Of a stretch of DNA of 5,071 nucleotides, positions 1 through 4,548 are shown piece by piece. Below the pieces are notes generated by a model, which saw only the letters and a program-made list of their open reading frames with translations, had not been told where the DNA came from and did no database searches. Where the stretch lies: the NCBI GenBank assembly GCA_938029515.1, contig CALJAQ010000187.1, forward strand, positions 1 to 5,071, read 5' to 3'. The position numbers and the translations under genes were made by a program. Position 1 is the stretch's first letter. Each line of letters opens with the position of its first letter. The DNA is from an uncultured Nitrososphaerales archaeon. GTDB taxonomy: Archaea; Thermoproteota; Nitrososphaeria; Nitrososphaerales; JAAOZN01.

Positions 1-441
1 GACACCTACCAAGTTAACCACCATAAACACCGCTAGTATGAGAGCAGCTATTTCCACCATCGGGATAGGTAGTAGGTTTGAAAGCGTGATCGCAGCAGTA
101 TATGCGCTTAAAGCAGCATACGCGACATTCCCTACACACATAAACCAACCTGATAAGAAAGCTGGCACACCTCCAAATGCGTAGCTGACAAACGAATACC
201 CTCCACCAGCCCTCGAGACCCTAGCACTCATATCTGCATAGTTTAATGCGATGAGGAGGGATAATATTCCAACCAAAATGAACGTGAAGACCGCTGCTGG
301 ACCGGCCACTTCAACCGCAAGACGAGGTACAACAAAGATGGTAGGACCTATCGTAGGGCCTAGGCCTATCATAACCGCTTCTAGCAGACTTAAGTTACGC
401 ATCAGCTTAATACTGCCCAAATATAAGGTCTGCGGGCCCAT
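1..441 (-). CDS. APC-superfamily amino-acid/polyamine permease, N-terminal part (runs off the left edge)
   Basis: The reverse strand is open for 147 codons from an ATG at 441 to the edge, so the C-terminal two thirds are missing. The product is a hydrophobic membrane protein that should carry amino acids or polyamines across the cytoplasmic membrane; the substrate cannot be read here. The family signature is clear. Residues 26-39 read GLGPTIGPTIFVVP, matching the glycine-rich unwound first helix that holds the substrate. The stretch YADMSARVSRAGGGYSF then matches the usual YAELSxRxPRAGGxY segment after helix 2, and further hydrophobic helices follow. A second in-frame ATG at 402 gives a more typical N-terminus (MRNLSLLEAVMIG); the extra 13 residues are unusual, and a TATA-like AAATATAA (419-426, plus strand) lies just upstream of it. 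The next upstream in-frame codons hit a stop. It diverges from a Usp gene, a common pairing for archaeal APC transporters. Family certain, start uncertain. Confidence 0.9.
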   Translation of the reverse strand, partial: MGPQTLYLGSIKLMRNLSLLEAVMIGLGPTIGPTIFVVPRLAVEVAGPAAVFTFILVGILSLLIALNYADMSARVSRAGGGYSFVSYAFGGVPAFLSGWFMCVGNVAYAALSAYTAAITLSNLLPIPMVEIAALILAVFMVVNLVGV

Positions 442-468
442 AGAGGGTACTTATTGTTAACGGTAAAG

Positions 469-480
469 CAATTAAGTATC
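469..480. promoter_or_regulatory. AT-rich TATA-like element in the divergent promoter region
   Basis: The sequence CAATTAAGTATC lies between the divergent permease and stress-protein genes. Its ATTAAGTA core (471-478) is centred about 27 bp before the GTG at 502, the archaeal TATA-to-start distance, so the plus-strand transcript would begin at the start codon. Read on the minus strand (ACTTAAT) it lies about 33 bp before the ATG at 441 and could also serve the permease. No strong Shine-Dalgarno site precedes 502. Inferred from spacing and composition only. Confidence 0.45.
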
Positions 481-501
481 CGTATGTGAAAAGGGTATGA
501 T

Positions 502-1401
502 GTGGTAAAGAGGTCAGCAGAAAAAGAGAGAGTAGAATGGGGTTGGGATAATTCCCCTATTCTGATTCCTCTAGCCTATGAGCCGCGTGAAGAGAACGCT
601 TTGCTGGCAGCGTTTGCTGTAGCTGAGTATTGTGGGTCGAAGGTGATCGTATATCACGTCAAGACTGAGGCTGATACAGAAGCGGCGAAGGATAAGGCGG
701 TTAGAAGCATTTGGGAGCACGCCAAGTCGTTTAACGTCACTTATGTAATGAAGGAAAGCGGGTATATAGTTGATGCGGATGACGCAGCAGCGATCTCTAA
801 GAGCATAATAAATGCCGCTAAGGAAGAGGGTTGTCAAGCGATCATTATGTCTGCGCACAGAGAGTCTTTTTTACGTGAACTGTTAGGGAGAATATCAGAT
901 AGAGTGGCCAGAATGGCGGATATTCCAGTAATATTAGTTGAAAGCGCCTTTAGAGGTGCACGAATTACAAAGCAGCCTAGAAAGATAATGGTTATAATAT
1001 TGGAGAACCGGTTCTATAAGGAACCTCTGATCCTCGCTGCAATATTCACAAGCTCCCTTTCAACCCCCAGTTGCGAGCTTATCGCTGTGAACGTGTTGAA
1101 GATACCTGCGGTGACTCCGATCGACGCGACAGAGGTTTCAAAGGTCTTTAGAGTCATTGAGAGAGACTTCTCTCAGAAGATAGCTCTAGCCATAACATCA
1201 CTGGGGAGGCTCTTTACACCACGTATACTACCTGTAAGAGATGTTGGGCGTGATGTTACTGAGTTTGCGGTTGAAGAGGGTGTGGAGTTGATTATTATGG
1301 GGTGCGATAAGCCAGGTAGGCTTGGACCTGTGCTTACAAAAGATGAGTATGCGATTGTTAAGAAGGTTGGATGTGTAGTCTTGGTCGCTATCCCCCCTTA
1401 A
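502..1401 (+). CDS. Tandem universal stress protein (two UspA-type domains)
   Basis: This 299-residue soluble protein consists of two Rossmann-like Usp domains, at about residues 18-147 and 160-297. Each opens with a beta strand (ILIPLAYEP; KIMVIILEN), has a middle strand (SKVIVYHVK; CELIAVNVL) and ends with the typical late strand and tail (QAIIMSAHR to IPVILVES; ELIIMGCDK to GCVVLVAIP). Canonical ATP-binding Usps carry G-x2-G-x9-G-S/T after the fourth strand. Domain 1 has SAHRESF then LLGRISDRV, and domain 2 has GCDKPGRLGPVLTKDEY, so both loops are degenerate and ATP binding is doubtful. GTG at 502 is the only sensible start, because an in-frame TGA lies at 487 and the ATGs at 497 and 500 hit a stop at once. 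Divergence from an APC permease suggests a role in sensing or regulating that transporter, as with permeases that carry C-terminal Usp domains; this is inference. Confidence 0.88.
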   Translation: MVKRSAEKERVEWGWDNSPILIPLAYEPREENALLAAFAVAEYCGSKVIVYHVKTEADTEAAKDKAVRSIWEHAKSFNVTYVMKESGYIVDADDAAAISKSIINAAKEEGCQAIIMSAHRESFLRELLGRISDRVARMADIPVILVESAFRGARITKQPRKIMVIILENRFYKEPLILAAIFTSSLSTPSCELIAVNVLKIPAVTPIDATEVSKVFRVIERDFSQKIALAITSLGRLFTPRILPVRDVGRDVTEFAVEEGVELIIMGCDKPGRLGPVLTKDEYAIVKKVGCVVLVAIPP

Positions 1402-1403
1402 CA

Positions 1404-1413
1404 ATTAATATTA
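1404..1413 (+). promoter_or_regulatory. TATA-like box for the methionine aminopeptidase
   Basis: ATTAATATTA follows the stress-protein stop codon (1399-1401) by 2 nt. Its centre is 28 bp before the TTG at 1437, the expected TATA distance for a leaderless transcript beginning at that codon. This supports both an independent promoter and the shorter protein start. It is a spacing argument with no transcript data behind it. Confidence 0.5.
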
Positions 1414-1436
1414 CGCTTCCAGATGGGTTGGGTACG

Positions 1437-2330
1437 TTGCCTCTAGCAGAAGAATATTTTAAGGCAGGTAAAATCGCTTCAGAAGTCAGGGAGAGAGTTA
1501 AGAAGAGCATTAATATAGGTTCAAAGCTGATTGATATAGCTGAAGCGGTGGAGCAGAGCGTTGTAAGTAGAGGCGCTCAACCCGCGTTCCCTTGCAACAT
1601 CTGCCTAAACAGTGTAGCAGCGCATTACACACCTCAAATCAACGATGATCTTAAGGTAAGGGAGGGGGACGTTGTTAAAGTTGACTTCGGCGTACATATA
1701 AACGGCTATATCGTTGACACAGCCTTCACCCTATCGTTCAACGTAAAATATGATGCTATGGTTAGAGCGGTTGAAGTTATGCTTCAAGAAGCGTTGAAGG
1801 TCATTAAAGCTGATGTTAAGGCAGGTGAAGTAGGTAGAGCTGTCCAGACAGCGGCTCAACGCCTAGGGTTCAAACCCATAGTCAACCTTTCAGGGCACGC
1901 AATAGCACCGTATGCCGTTCACGCTGGATTATCTATACCTAATACCTACACAGCAGGCACACCAAGTCTTAAGCTAGGCCAAGTCTACGCTATCGAGCCT
2001 TTCGCTACAACTCAGAAGGGCGCTGGCGTAGTAGTCAATGGCCCTTCAACTAACATCTTTAGCCTTGTTGCGCGGAAACCCTTAGGCGACTCTTCGTTGA
2101 ACCTCTTTGCAGACGAGCTCTGGTCTAGGTTTCGAACCCTACCATTCACCTATAGGCAGATTAGAGATCTTGGTGACGCAGCTTGGTTGGAGCATGCGGT
2201 GAAGACTCTGATTCAGAAGCGTGTTTTAAGAGGCTATCCTATGTTAGTTGAGGCTAGAAGCGAGTTTGTAGCGCAGGCTGAACACACGGTTACTCCTGTT
2301 GAGAACGGTGTTGTAGTCCTTACTGAGTAG
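1437..2330 (+). CDS. map: Type II methionine aminopeptidase
   Basis: This cytosolic two-metal peptidase removes the initiator methionine from new proteins. From TTG 1437 it is 297 residues, the usual archaeal size (the Pyrococcus furiosus enzyme has 295). All active-site residues are present: H63 (AAHYTP), D83 (VDFG), D94 (VDTAF), H154 (SGHAI), E187 (AIEPFAT) and E282 (QAEHTV), nearly matching the P. furiosus numbering. The helical insert typical of type II enzymes falls in the second half (LWSRFRTLPFTYRQI). The frame stays open back to an ATG at 1371, but that would overlap the stress-protein gene by 31 bp and add 22 residues (MCSLGRYPPL and on) that the family lacks. TTG 1437 gives MPLAEEYFKAGKIASEV, which fits family N-termini and lies 28 bp after a TATA-like box; TTG 1428 is the other option. 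The 3' end overlaps the opposing zinc-ribbon gene by 11 bp. Confidence 0.93.
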   Translation: MPLAEEYFKAGKIASEVRERVKKSINIGSKLIDIAEAVEQSVVSRGAQPAFPCNICLNSVAAHYTPQINDDLKVREGDVVKVDFGVHINGYIVDTAFTLSFNVKYDAMVRAVEVMLQEALKVIKADVKAGEVGRAVQTAAQRLGFKPIVNLSGHAIAPYAVHAGLSIPNTYTAGTPSLKLGQVYAIEPFATTQKGAGVVVNGPSTNIFSLVARKPLGDSSLNLFADELWSRFRTLPFTYRQIRDLGDAAWLEHAVKTLIQKRVLRGYPMLVEARSEFVAQAEHTVTPVENGVVVLTE

Positions 2331-2526
2331 CTTTCATCGGCTCAGCGTAGATCATTGTTATTAAGATGCTTCCGCTGCACTTATTACATTGCCCACCTTT
2401 TTTATAAACATAATCGCCTAATGTGAAGGCTCGTTTTTTCTTTTCGCCGCAGCTCATACACTCCTCTATAGTGTAGACGATCTGCTTACCCCTTTTTTCG
2501 CCTATTGACGGTATCATCGTAGCCAT
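2320..2526 (-). CDS. Small zinc-ribbon protein, function unknown
   Basis: This 68-residue protein carries two CxxC knuckles, C23-MS-C26 and C47-NK-C50, which together would bind one zinc ion in a ribbon fold. A basic cluster (EKKKRAF, residues 28-34) follows the first knuckle and could contact nucleic acid or a protein partner. It has no membrane segment or signal peptide. Its ATG (2524-2526) starts 2 nt after the stop codon of the DUF1512 gene, so the two are almost certainly one transcript; a second in-frame ATG at codon 4 is possible. Its stop lies 11 bp inside the convergent aminopeptidase gene. The paired cysteines and tight spacing make it a real gene. I do not recognise a named family; small archaeal zinc ribbons of this kind are mostly uncharacterised or linked to ribosomes or transcription. 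Confidence 0.8.
   Translation of the reverse strand: MATMIPSIGEKRGKQIVYTIEECMSCGEKKKRAFTLGDYVYKKGGQCNKCSGSILITMIYAEPMKATQ
2434..2444 (+). terminator. Possible T-run terminator of the aminopeptidase transcript
   Basis: On the plus strand, T6-C-T4 lies about 105 bp after the aminopeptidase stop, and another T6 lies at 2398-2403. Archaeal RNA polymerase stops at such T-runs without needing a hairpin. Both runs are inside the opposing zinc-ribbon gene, where they also encode its KKKR lysine/arginine cluster and YKK lysines, so their presence may be only a coding effect. Confidence 0.25.
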
Positions 2527-2528
2527 CT

Positions 2529-3641
2529 CTATTGAGCCACCCCCAGAGTGTTGCCTACGCCAACTATCAGCACGTTATCGTGTGGCTGCGTCTTTTCCTC
2601 TATGAGCCTATATACGATCTTGGTCACTTTATCAGCTGCTTCGGCTATCTCCTTTCTCATCACCGATATCGCATCTATAAGAGACTGCTTAATGACTACT
2701 GCGTAGAGAGGTATGTTCATCTTAGTGGCAACCTCCTCTATCTTAAAGCGGTCTACACCTATGCCACCTATAGCTGCACCAACTCCCTCAGCCACCTCAC
2801 CGGTCTTTTCACCCTCCAGCTTTAGGGCTGCATCGATCATAATTACGCTGTTAATCTTTACACCCATCTCGTTAATCAGCCTCTCAACAGCATTACCAGG
2901 TTCACCTACATTACCACCTGGCCCAACGGCTTTTATCAAATAGAGGCTTCTATCCTTGTATTCTGTCTTTACCATCACAGTATCTTTTGATATATCCAGC
3001 TTCTCGTGGTTAAGCATCATCCTACCAACAACCATAGGGCCGATGCCGTCGCCTATAGGTTGAGACAGTTTAAATGCTTCCAGCGCGTTTACCAAAGCAT
3101 CTGCTTCTTGAAGTATCATAGGCATGATCATCTGAAGCTGCACAAGTATGTAGATGTTTGATGTTCTTTTACCTAATAGGTAAAAATGTCTAACCAGTTT
3201 GTAGATGTAGTTGATCGATGAAGCTGCCTCAAGTATATTCTCAGCGGTGCTCACCTTAACCAAATCAGTTTCAGGCGCTAACCTTCTGATCTCTGAGCGT
3301 ATCCTATCGTTTCTAACAGTCACAACATGCTCAATCTTCTTAACGATGCCAGAAGGATCCAAGTCTACTGGCATAATAGTGAAGTATTCGAGAAGCTGAT
3401 CTACTTGCTCCTGCGGATCAGACTTAGGCTTAAGATGATTAACCAGATAGTCTATAACCTCCTTCCTAGACCTTTCACGCATAATCTTAAGCTTACCGAG
3501 CGCCCTAGAAACTTCACCAAGAATCATAAAAGCTTGAATCCTCTGACCGTAAAAAAGGAAGAGCAAGAAAGGTAAGTAAAAAAGCAGAAGATATAGCGTA
3601 TTATCACCGAACTGCCCAGGGCCTAACTGCATAGGAAGCAA
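2529..3641 (-). CDS. DUF1512-family archaeal protein with an N-terminal membrane anchor
   Basis: Up to 370 residues, matching the roughly 370-residue archaeal DUF1512 family, whose function is unknown. A single hydrophobic segment at residues 15-31 (LYLLLFYLPFLLFLFYG) follows a short N-terminus, with positive charges (R34, R46, K50, K52) after it, so the bulk is probably cytoplasmic. The middle (about 50-180) is mostly helical and charged. The C-terminal part (about 200-370) has glycine-rich loops (IGDGIGPMVVGR, VGPGGNVGEPG, GVGAAIGGIG) and ends in the strand-turn VLIVGVGNTLGVAQ, suggesting an alpha/beta domain that might bind a phosphate-bearing ligand (inference). The 370-residue version starts at TTG 3639-3641. 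The ATG at 3630-3632 (codon 4; 367 residues, MQLGPGQFG) is at least as likely. It precedes the zinc-ribbon gene by 2 nt and lies downstream of 5S rRNA on the same strand, separated by about 70-80 bp that could hold its own promoter. Confidence 0.85.
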   Translation of the reverse strand: MLPMQLGPGQFGDNTLYLLLFYLPFLLFLFYGQRIQAFMILGEVSRALGKLKIMRERSRKEVIDYLVNHLKPKSDPQEQVDQLLEYFTIMPVDLDPSGIVKKIEHVVTVRNDRIRSEIRRLAPETDLVKVSTAENILEAASSINYIYKLVRHFYLLGKRTSNIYILVQLQMIMPMILQEADALVNALEAFKLSQPIGDGIGPMVVGRMMLNHEKLDISKDTVMVKTEYKDRSLYLIKAVGPGGNVGEPGNAVERLINEMGVKINSVIMIDAALKLEGEKTGEVAEGVGAAIGGIGVDRFKIEEVATKMNIPLYAVVIKQSLIDAISVMRKEIAEAADKVTKIVYRLIEEKTQPHDNVLIVGVGNTLGVAQ

Positions 3642-3680
3642 TCCAACTACCCTTACTCTATGCTAGATGCGAAGACACCA

Positions 3681-3690
3681 CTCTTTAAGC
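3681..3690 (-). promoter_or_regulatory. Possible TATA box for the DUF1512/zinc-ribbon transcript
   Basis: On the minus strand GCTTAAAGAG lies between the 5S 3' end and the DUF1512 start. A transcript beginning about 27 bp later (near 3659) would have a leader of about 18-27 nt before TTG 3641 or ATG 3632. The match is modest and no Shine-Dalgarno site is evident near either start. Read-through from 5S rRNA remains an alternative. Confidence 0.3.
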
Positions 3691-3713
3691 ATTTTCCTTA
3701 CCAAGATGTAAAG

Positions 3714-3832
3714 GCGCCGGCACCGCCGATTCGCGAAGCCTTGCGGACTTCACTAAAGCGGCGGCGACACACGGTTTGACTTCTGGGTTCGGAATGAGAC
3801 CAGGTCGAGCCCGTGTGCTGTGGCCGGCTGGC
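3714..3832 (-). rRNA. rrf: 5S ribosomal RNA
   Basis: This is the about 119-nt RNA of the large ribosomal subunit's central protuberance. On the minus strand the conserved core reads CATTCCGAACCCAGAAGTC followed by AAACCGTGTG, matching the universal 5S loop B/loop C/helix III pattern (CCGAAC...GAAGU.AA.C). The 5' arm GCCAGCCGGC (3832-3823) pairs with the 3' arm through GCCGGC (3722-3717), closing helix I. CACACGG pairs with CCGTGTG for helices II/III, and CGCCGCCGC with GGCGGTG for helices IV/V. It is GC-richer than its surroundings, as expected for rRNA. No 16S or 23S gene lies in the window, and it has its own TATA box, so it appears to be transcribed alone, which is common in TACK archaea. 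Ends are good to a few bases. Confidence 0.93.
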
Positions 3833-3855
3833 TTATGCTTACCCATTAGTGGTAG

Positions 3856-3864
3856 ATTAATTTA
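3856..3864 (-). promoter_or_regulatory. TATA box of the 5S rRNA gene
   Basis: On the minus strand TAAATTAAT is centred at 3860, 28 bp before the predicted 5S 5' end (3832). This is the standard archaeal TATA-to-start spacing. Purines just upstream (CGA) could form part of a B-recognition element. Together with the lack of neighbouring rRNA genes it supports independent transcription of 5S. Confidence 0.6.
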
Positions 3865-4082
3865 TCGTTGCTGAAGGAAGGCTAATTTATGATGTGTAAA
3901 CGTTAGTTGTCTGGGTAGCTCGTTCGCGTTAAGTGTTAGAGAAGCGCCACAAAGAATCGATATAAGTTTGGATATGAGTTTCTTTTCAAGAGTAGAGGAA
4001 GAGCTAGGTTGAGCGGCTTCACACTCGGTGAAGAGGTGTTATAGTGTTGAGCTGCCCTCTTTAAAAAGTGTGTAGAACACTA

Positions 4083-4096
4083 TTGGTTATAACCAA
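4083..4096. repeat. Perfect 14-bp palindrome
   Basis: TTGGTTATAACCAA reads the same on both strands. Just before it, ATAGTGTT (4041-4048) and AACACTAT (4076-4083) form an 8-bp inverted repeat with a 27-nt spacer. A two-fold symmetric site of this length suits a dimeric helix-turn-helix regulator, but it lies about 220 bp from the 5S TATA box and 450 bp from the next downstream start, so no target gene is obvious. Confidence 0.45.
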
Positions 4097-4265
4097 CCTT
4101 AGGGTATGTAGATTCGACTACGAAGACAGTAAAGTGGAGGCAGCACTCATAAAGGATTTGGATATAGTGGTGTCTGAAAAGAAGTGCTCAACTCCTTCAC
4201 AGAGAATCGGTGTGTTATAAACTAGTAGATGCAGTTGGTATCGTGGTGTAGTCGTCTAAAGCGCT

Positions 4266-4288
4266 AAAAGCAAGCTCCGCTAGCTTTT
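4266..4288. repeat. Short hairpin with T-run flank
   Basis: AAAAGCAAGC (4266-4275) pairs with GCTAGCTTTT (4279-4288) around a TCC loop: 9 of 10 positions pair, with one A-A mismatch. The T-rich 3' side resembles a factor-independent terminator, but such hairpins are not the normal archaeal stop signal and no intact upstream gene needs one. It may be a remnant of the decayed region. Confidence 0.5.
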
Positions 4289-4406
4289 ATACGTAAAGGC
4301 TGCGTTTTAATGAAGCTCAAAAGAATCGGTTACACCGAATGGTGTTAAGAAGCTTGTTGAAGCCTTAAAGAGGAAATTGAGTGTAGAAGTCAGCCCATTA
4401 GGCCAG

Positions 4407-4534
4407 ACCTAACCTTAGAAGGGCTTGTCAAGATAATGGGTTAGACAGAAATGGACTAAATTCTATATCAAGTTTGCATTAGTGATTTTGTCTATTCCCG
4501 TTCACCTTATCTTGACAGGCCACAAGGGATAGGT
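4407..4534. repeat. Long imperfect inverted repeat (large potential hairpin) upstream of the isoprenyl diphosphate synthase
   Basis: The core arms are 4422-4436 (GGCTTGTCAAGATAA) and 4507-4521 (TTATCTTGACAGGCC): 15 consecutive pairs with a single G-U, of which 11 are perfect Watson-Crick in a row (4426-4436 with 4507-4517). Outward, 4413-4416 can pair with 4524-4527 and 4407-4410 with 4531-4534. Inward, GGG 4438-4440 with CCC 4497-4499, 4442-4450 with 4486-4494 (one G-U), and ACTAA 4455-4459 with TTAGT 4479-4483. The whole folds as one 128-nt rod with internal loops. It ends 15 bp before the downstream start codon. It could be a structured RNA, a mobile-element remnant or a DNA-level signal; the sequence does not say which. 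Confidence 0.7.
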
Positions 4535-4540
4535 ATTAAA
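4534..4540 (+). promoter_or_regulatory. TATA-like element near the isoprenyl diphosphate synthase start
   Basis: TATTAAA is centred at 4537, only 12 bp before ATG 4549 but 24 bp before the in-frame TTG at 4561. If it is the true promoter, the transcript would begin near the TTG and the ATG would be untranscribed. It touches the outer end of the long inverted repeat, so regulator or structure effects on transcription are possible. Confidence 0.3.
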
Positions 4541-4548
4541 GCATAGGT

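Larger units (their letters stand above)
3974..4532 (+). pseudogene. Possible decayed protein gene(s), multiple frameshifts, not identified
   Basis: No intact gene fills 3841-4548, but plus-strand stretches translate to protein-like sequence in changing frames: 3974-4009 (MSFFSRVEEELG, then TGA); 4065-4217, 51 codons, including RFDYEDSKVEAALIKDLDIV; 4219-4248 (KLVDAVGIVV); 4268-4345 (IRKGCVLMKLKRIGY); 4314-4409 (NGVKKLVEALKRKLSVEV); 4361-4441 (RPDLTLEGLVKIMG); 4437-4529 (KFYIKFALVILSIPVHLIL), ending at TAG 4530-4532. Where stretches meet or overlap, a single indel would often join them. This is the pattern expected of a roughly 180-residue gene broken by many indels, or of two small genes. 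I cannot name the family. Open runs of 25-50 codons also occur by chance at this base composition, so this is a suggestion, not a proof. Consensus or assembly error is an alternative, although the flanking genes are intact. Confidence 0.3.

Noticed and set aside
251..460. A 69-codon plus-strand frame at the left end.
   Set aside because: It is antisense to the permease, whose APC signatures are unmistakable on the minus strand.
571..858. A 95-codon minus-strand reading frame opposite the stress-protein gene.
   Set aside because: It has no domain-like sequence and lies wholly inside a well-supported gene; a shadow frame.
2532..3575. Several plus-strand reading frames of 60-97 codons opposite the DUF1512 gene.
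   Set aside because: Low-complexity translations without motifs, all within a full-length gene on the other strand; shadow frames.
4240..4310. A tRNA-like start (GTGGTGTAGTCGTCTAAAGCG) in the gene-free region.
   Set aside because: No GTTCGA-type T loop, no anticodon arm of proper size and no closing acceptor stem follow. The likely stem here is the 4266-4288 hairpin.
3953..4330. Three copies of AGAATCG (3953, 4203, 4322), two extended to AGAATCGGT.
   Set aside because: Seven to nine bases with irregular spacing (250 and 119 bp) and dissimilar flanks; not a repeat array and plausible by chance.
4401..4534. An intact miniature inverted-repeat transposable element with an ATTA target duplication.
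   Set aside because: The outermost bases of the two ends do not match (GGCCAG is unpaired) and ATTA is short and AT-rich. Without other copies in view the mobile-element call is unsupported; only the inverted repeat itself is reported.
3841..4548. Signal recognition particle RNA or RNase P RNA filling the gap beside 5S rRNA.
   Set aside because: The GGAAGG/AGCAGCC-type helix 8 motif of SRP RNA is absent. GAGGAAA (4369) and ACAGAAA (4445) resemble RNase P pieces, but they are only about 75 nt apart and the rest of the core is missing.
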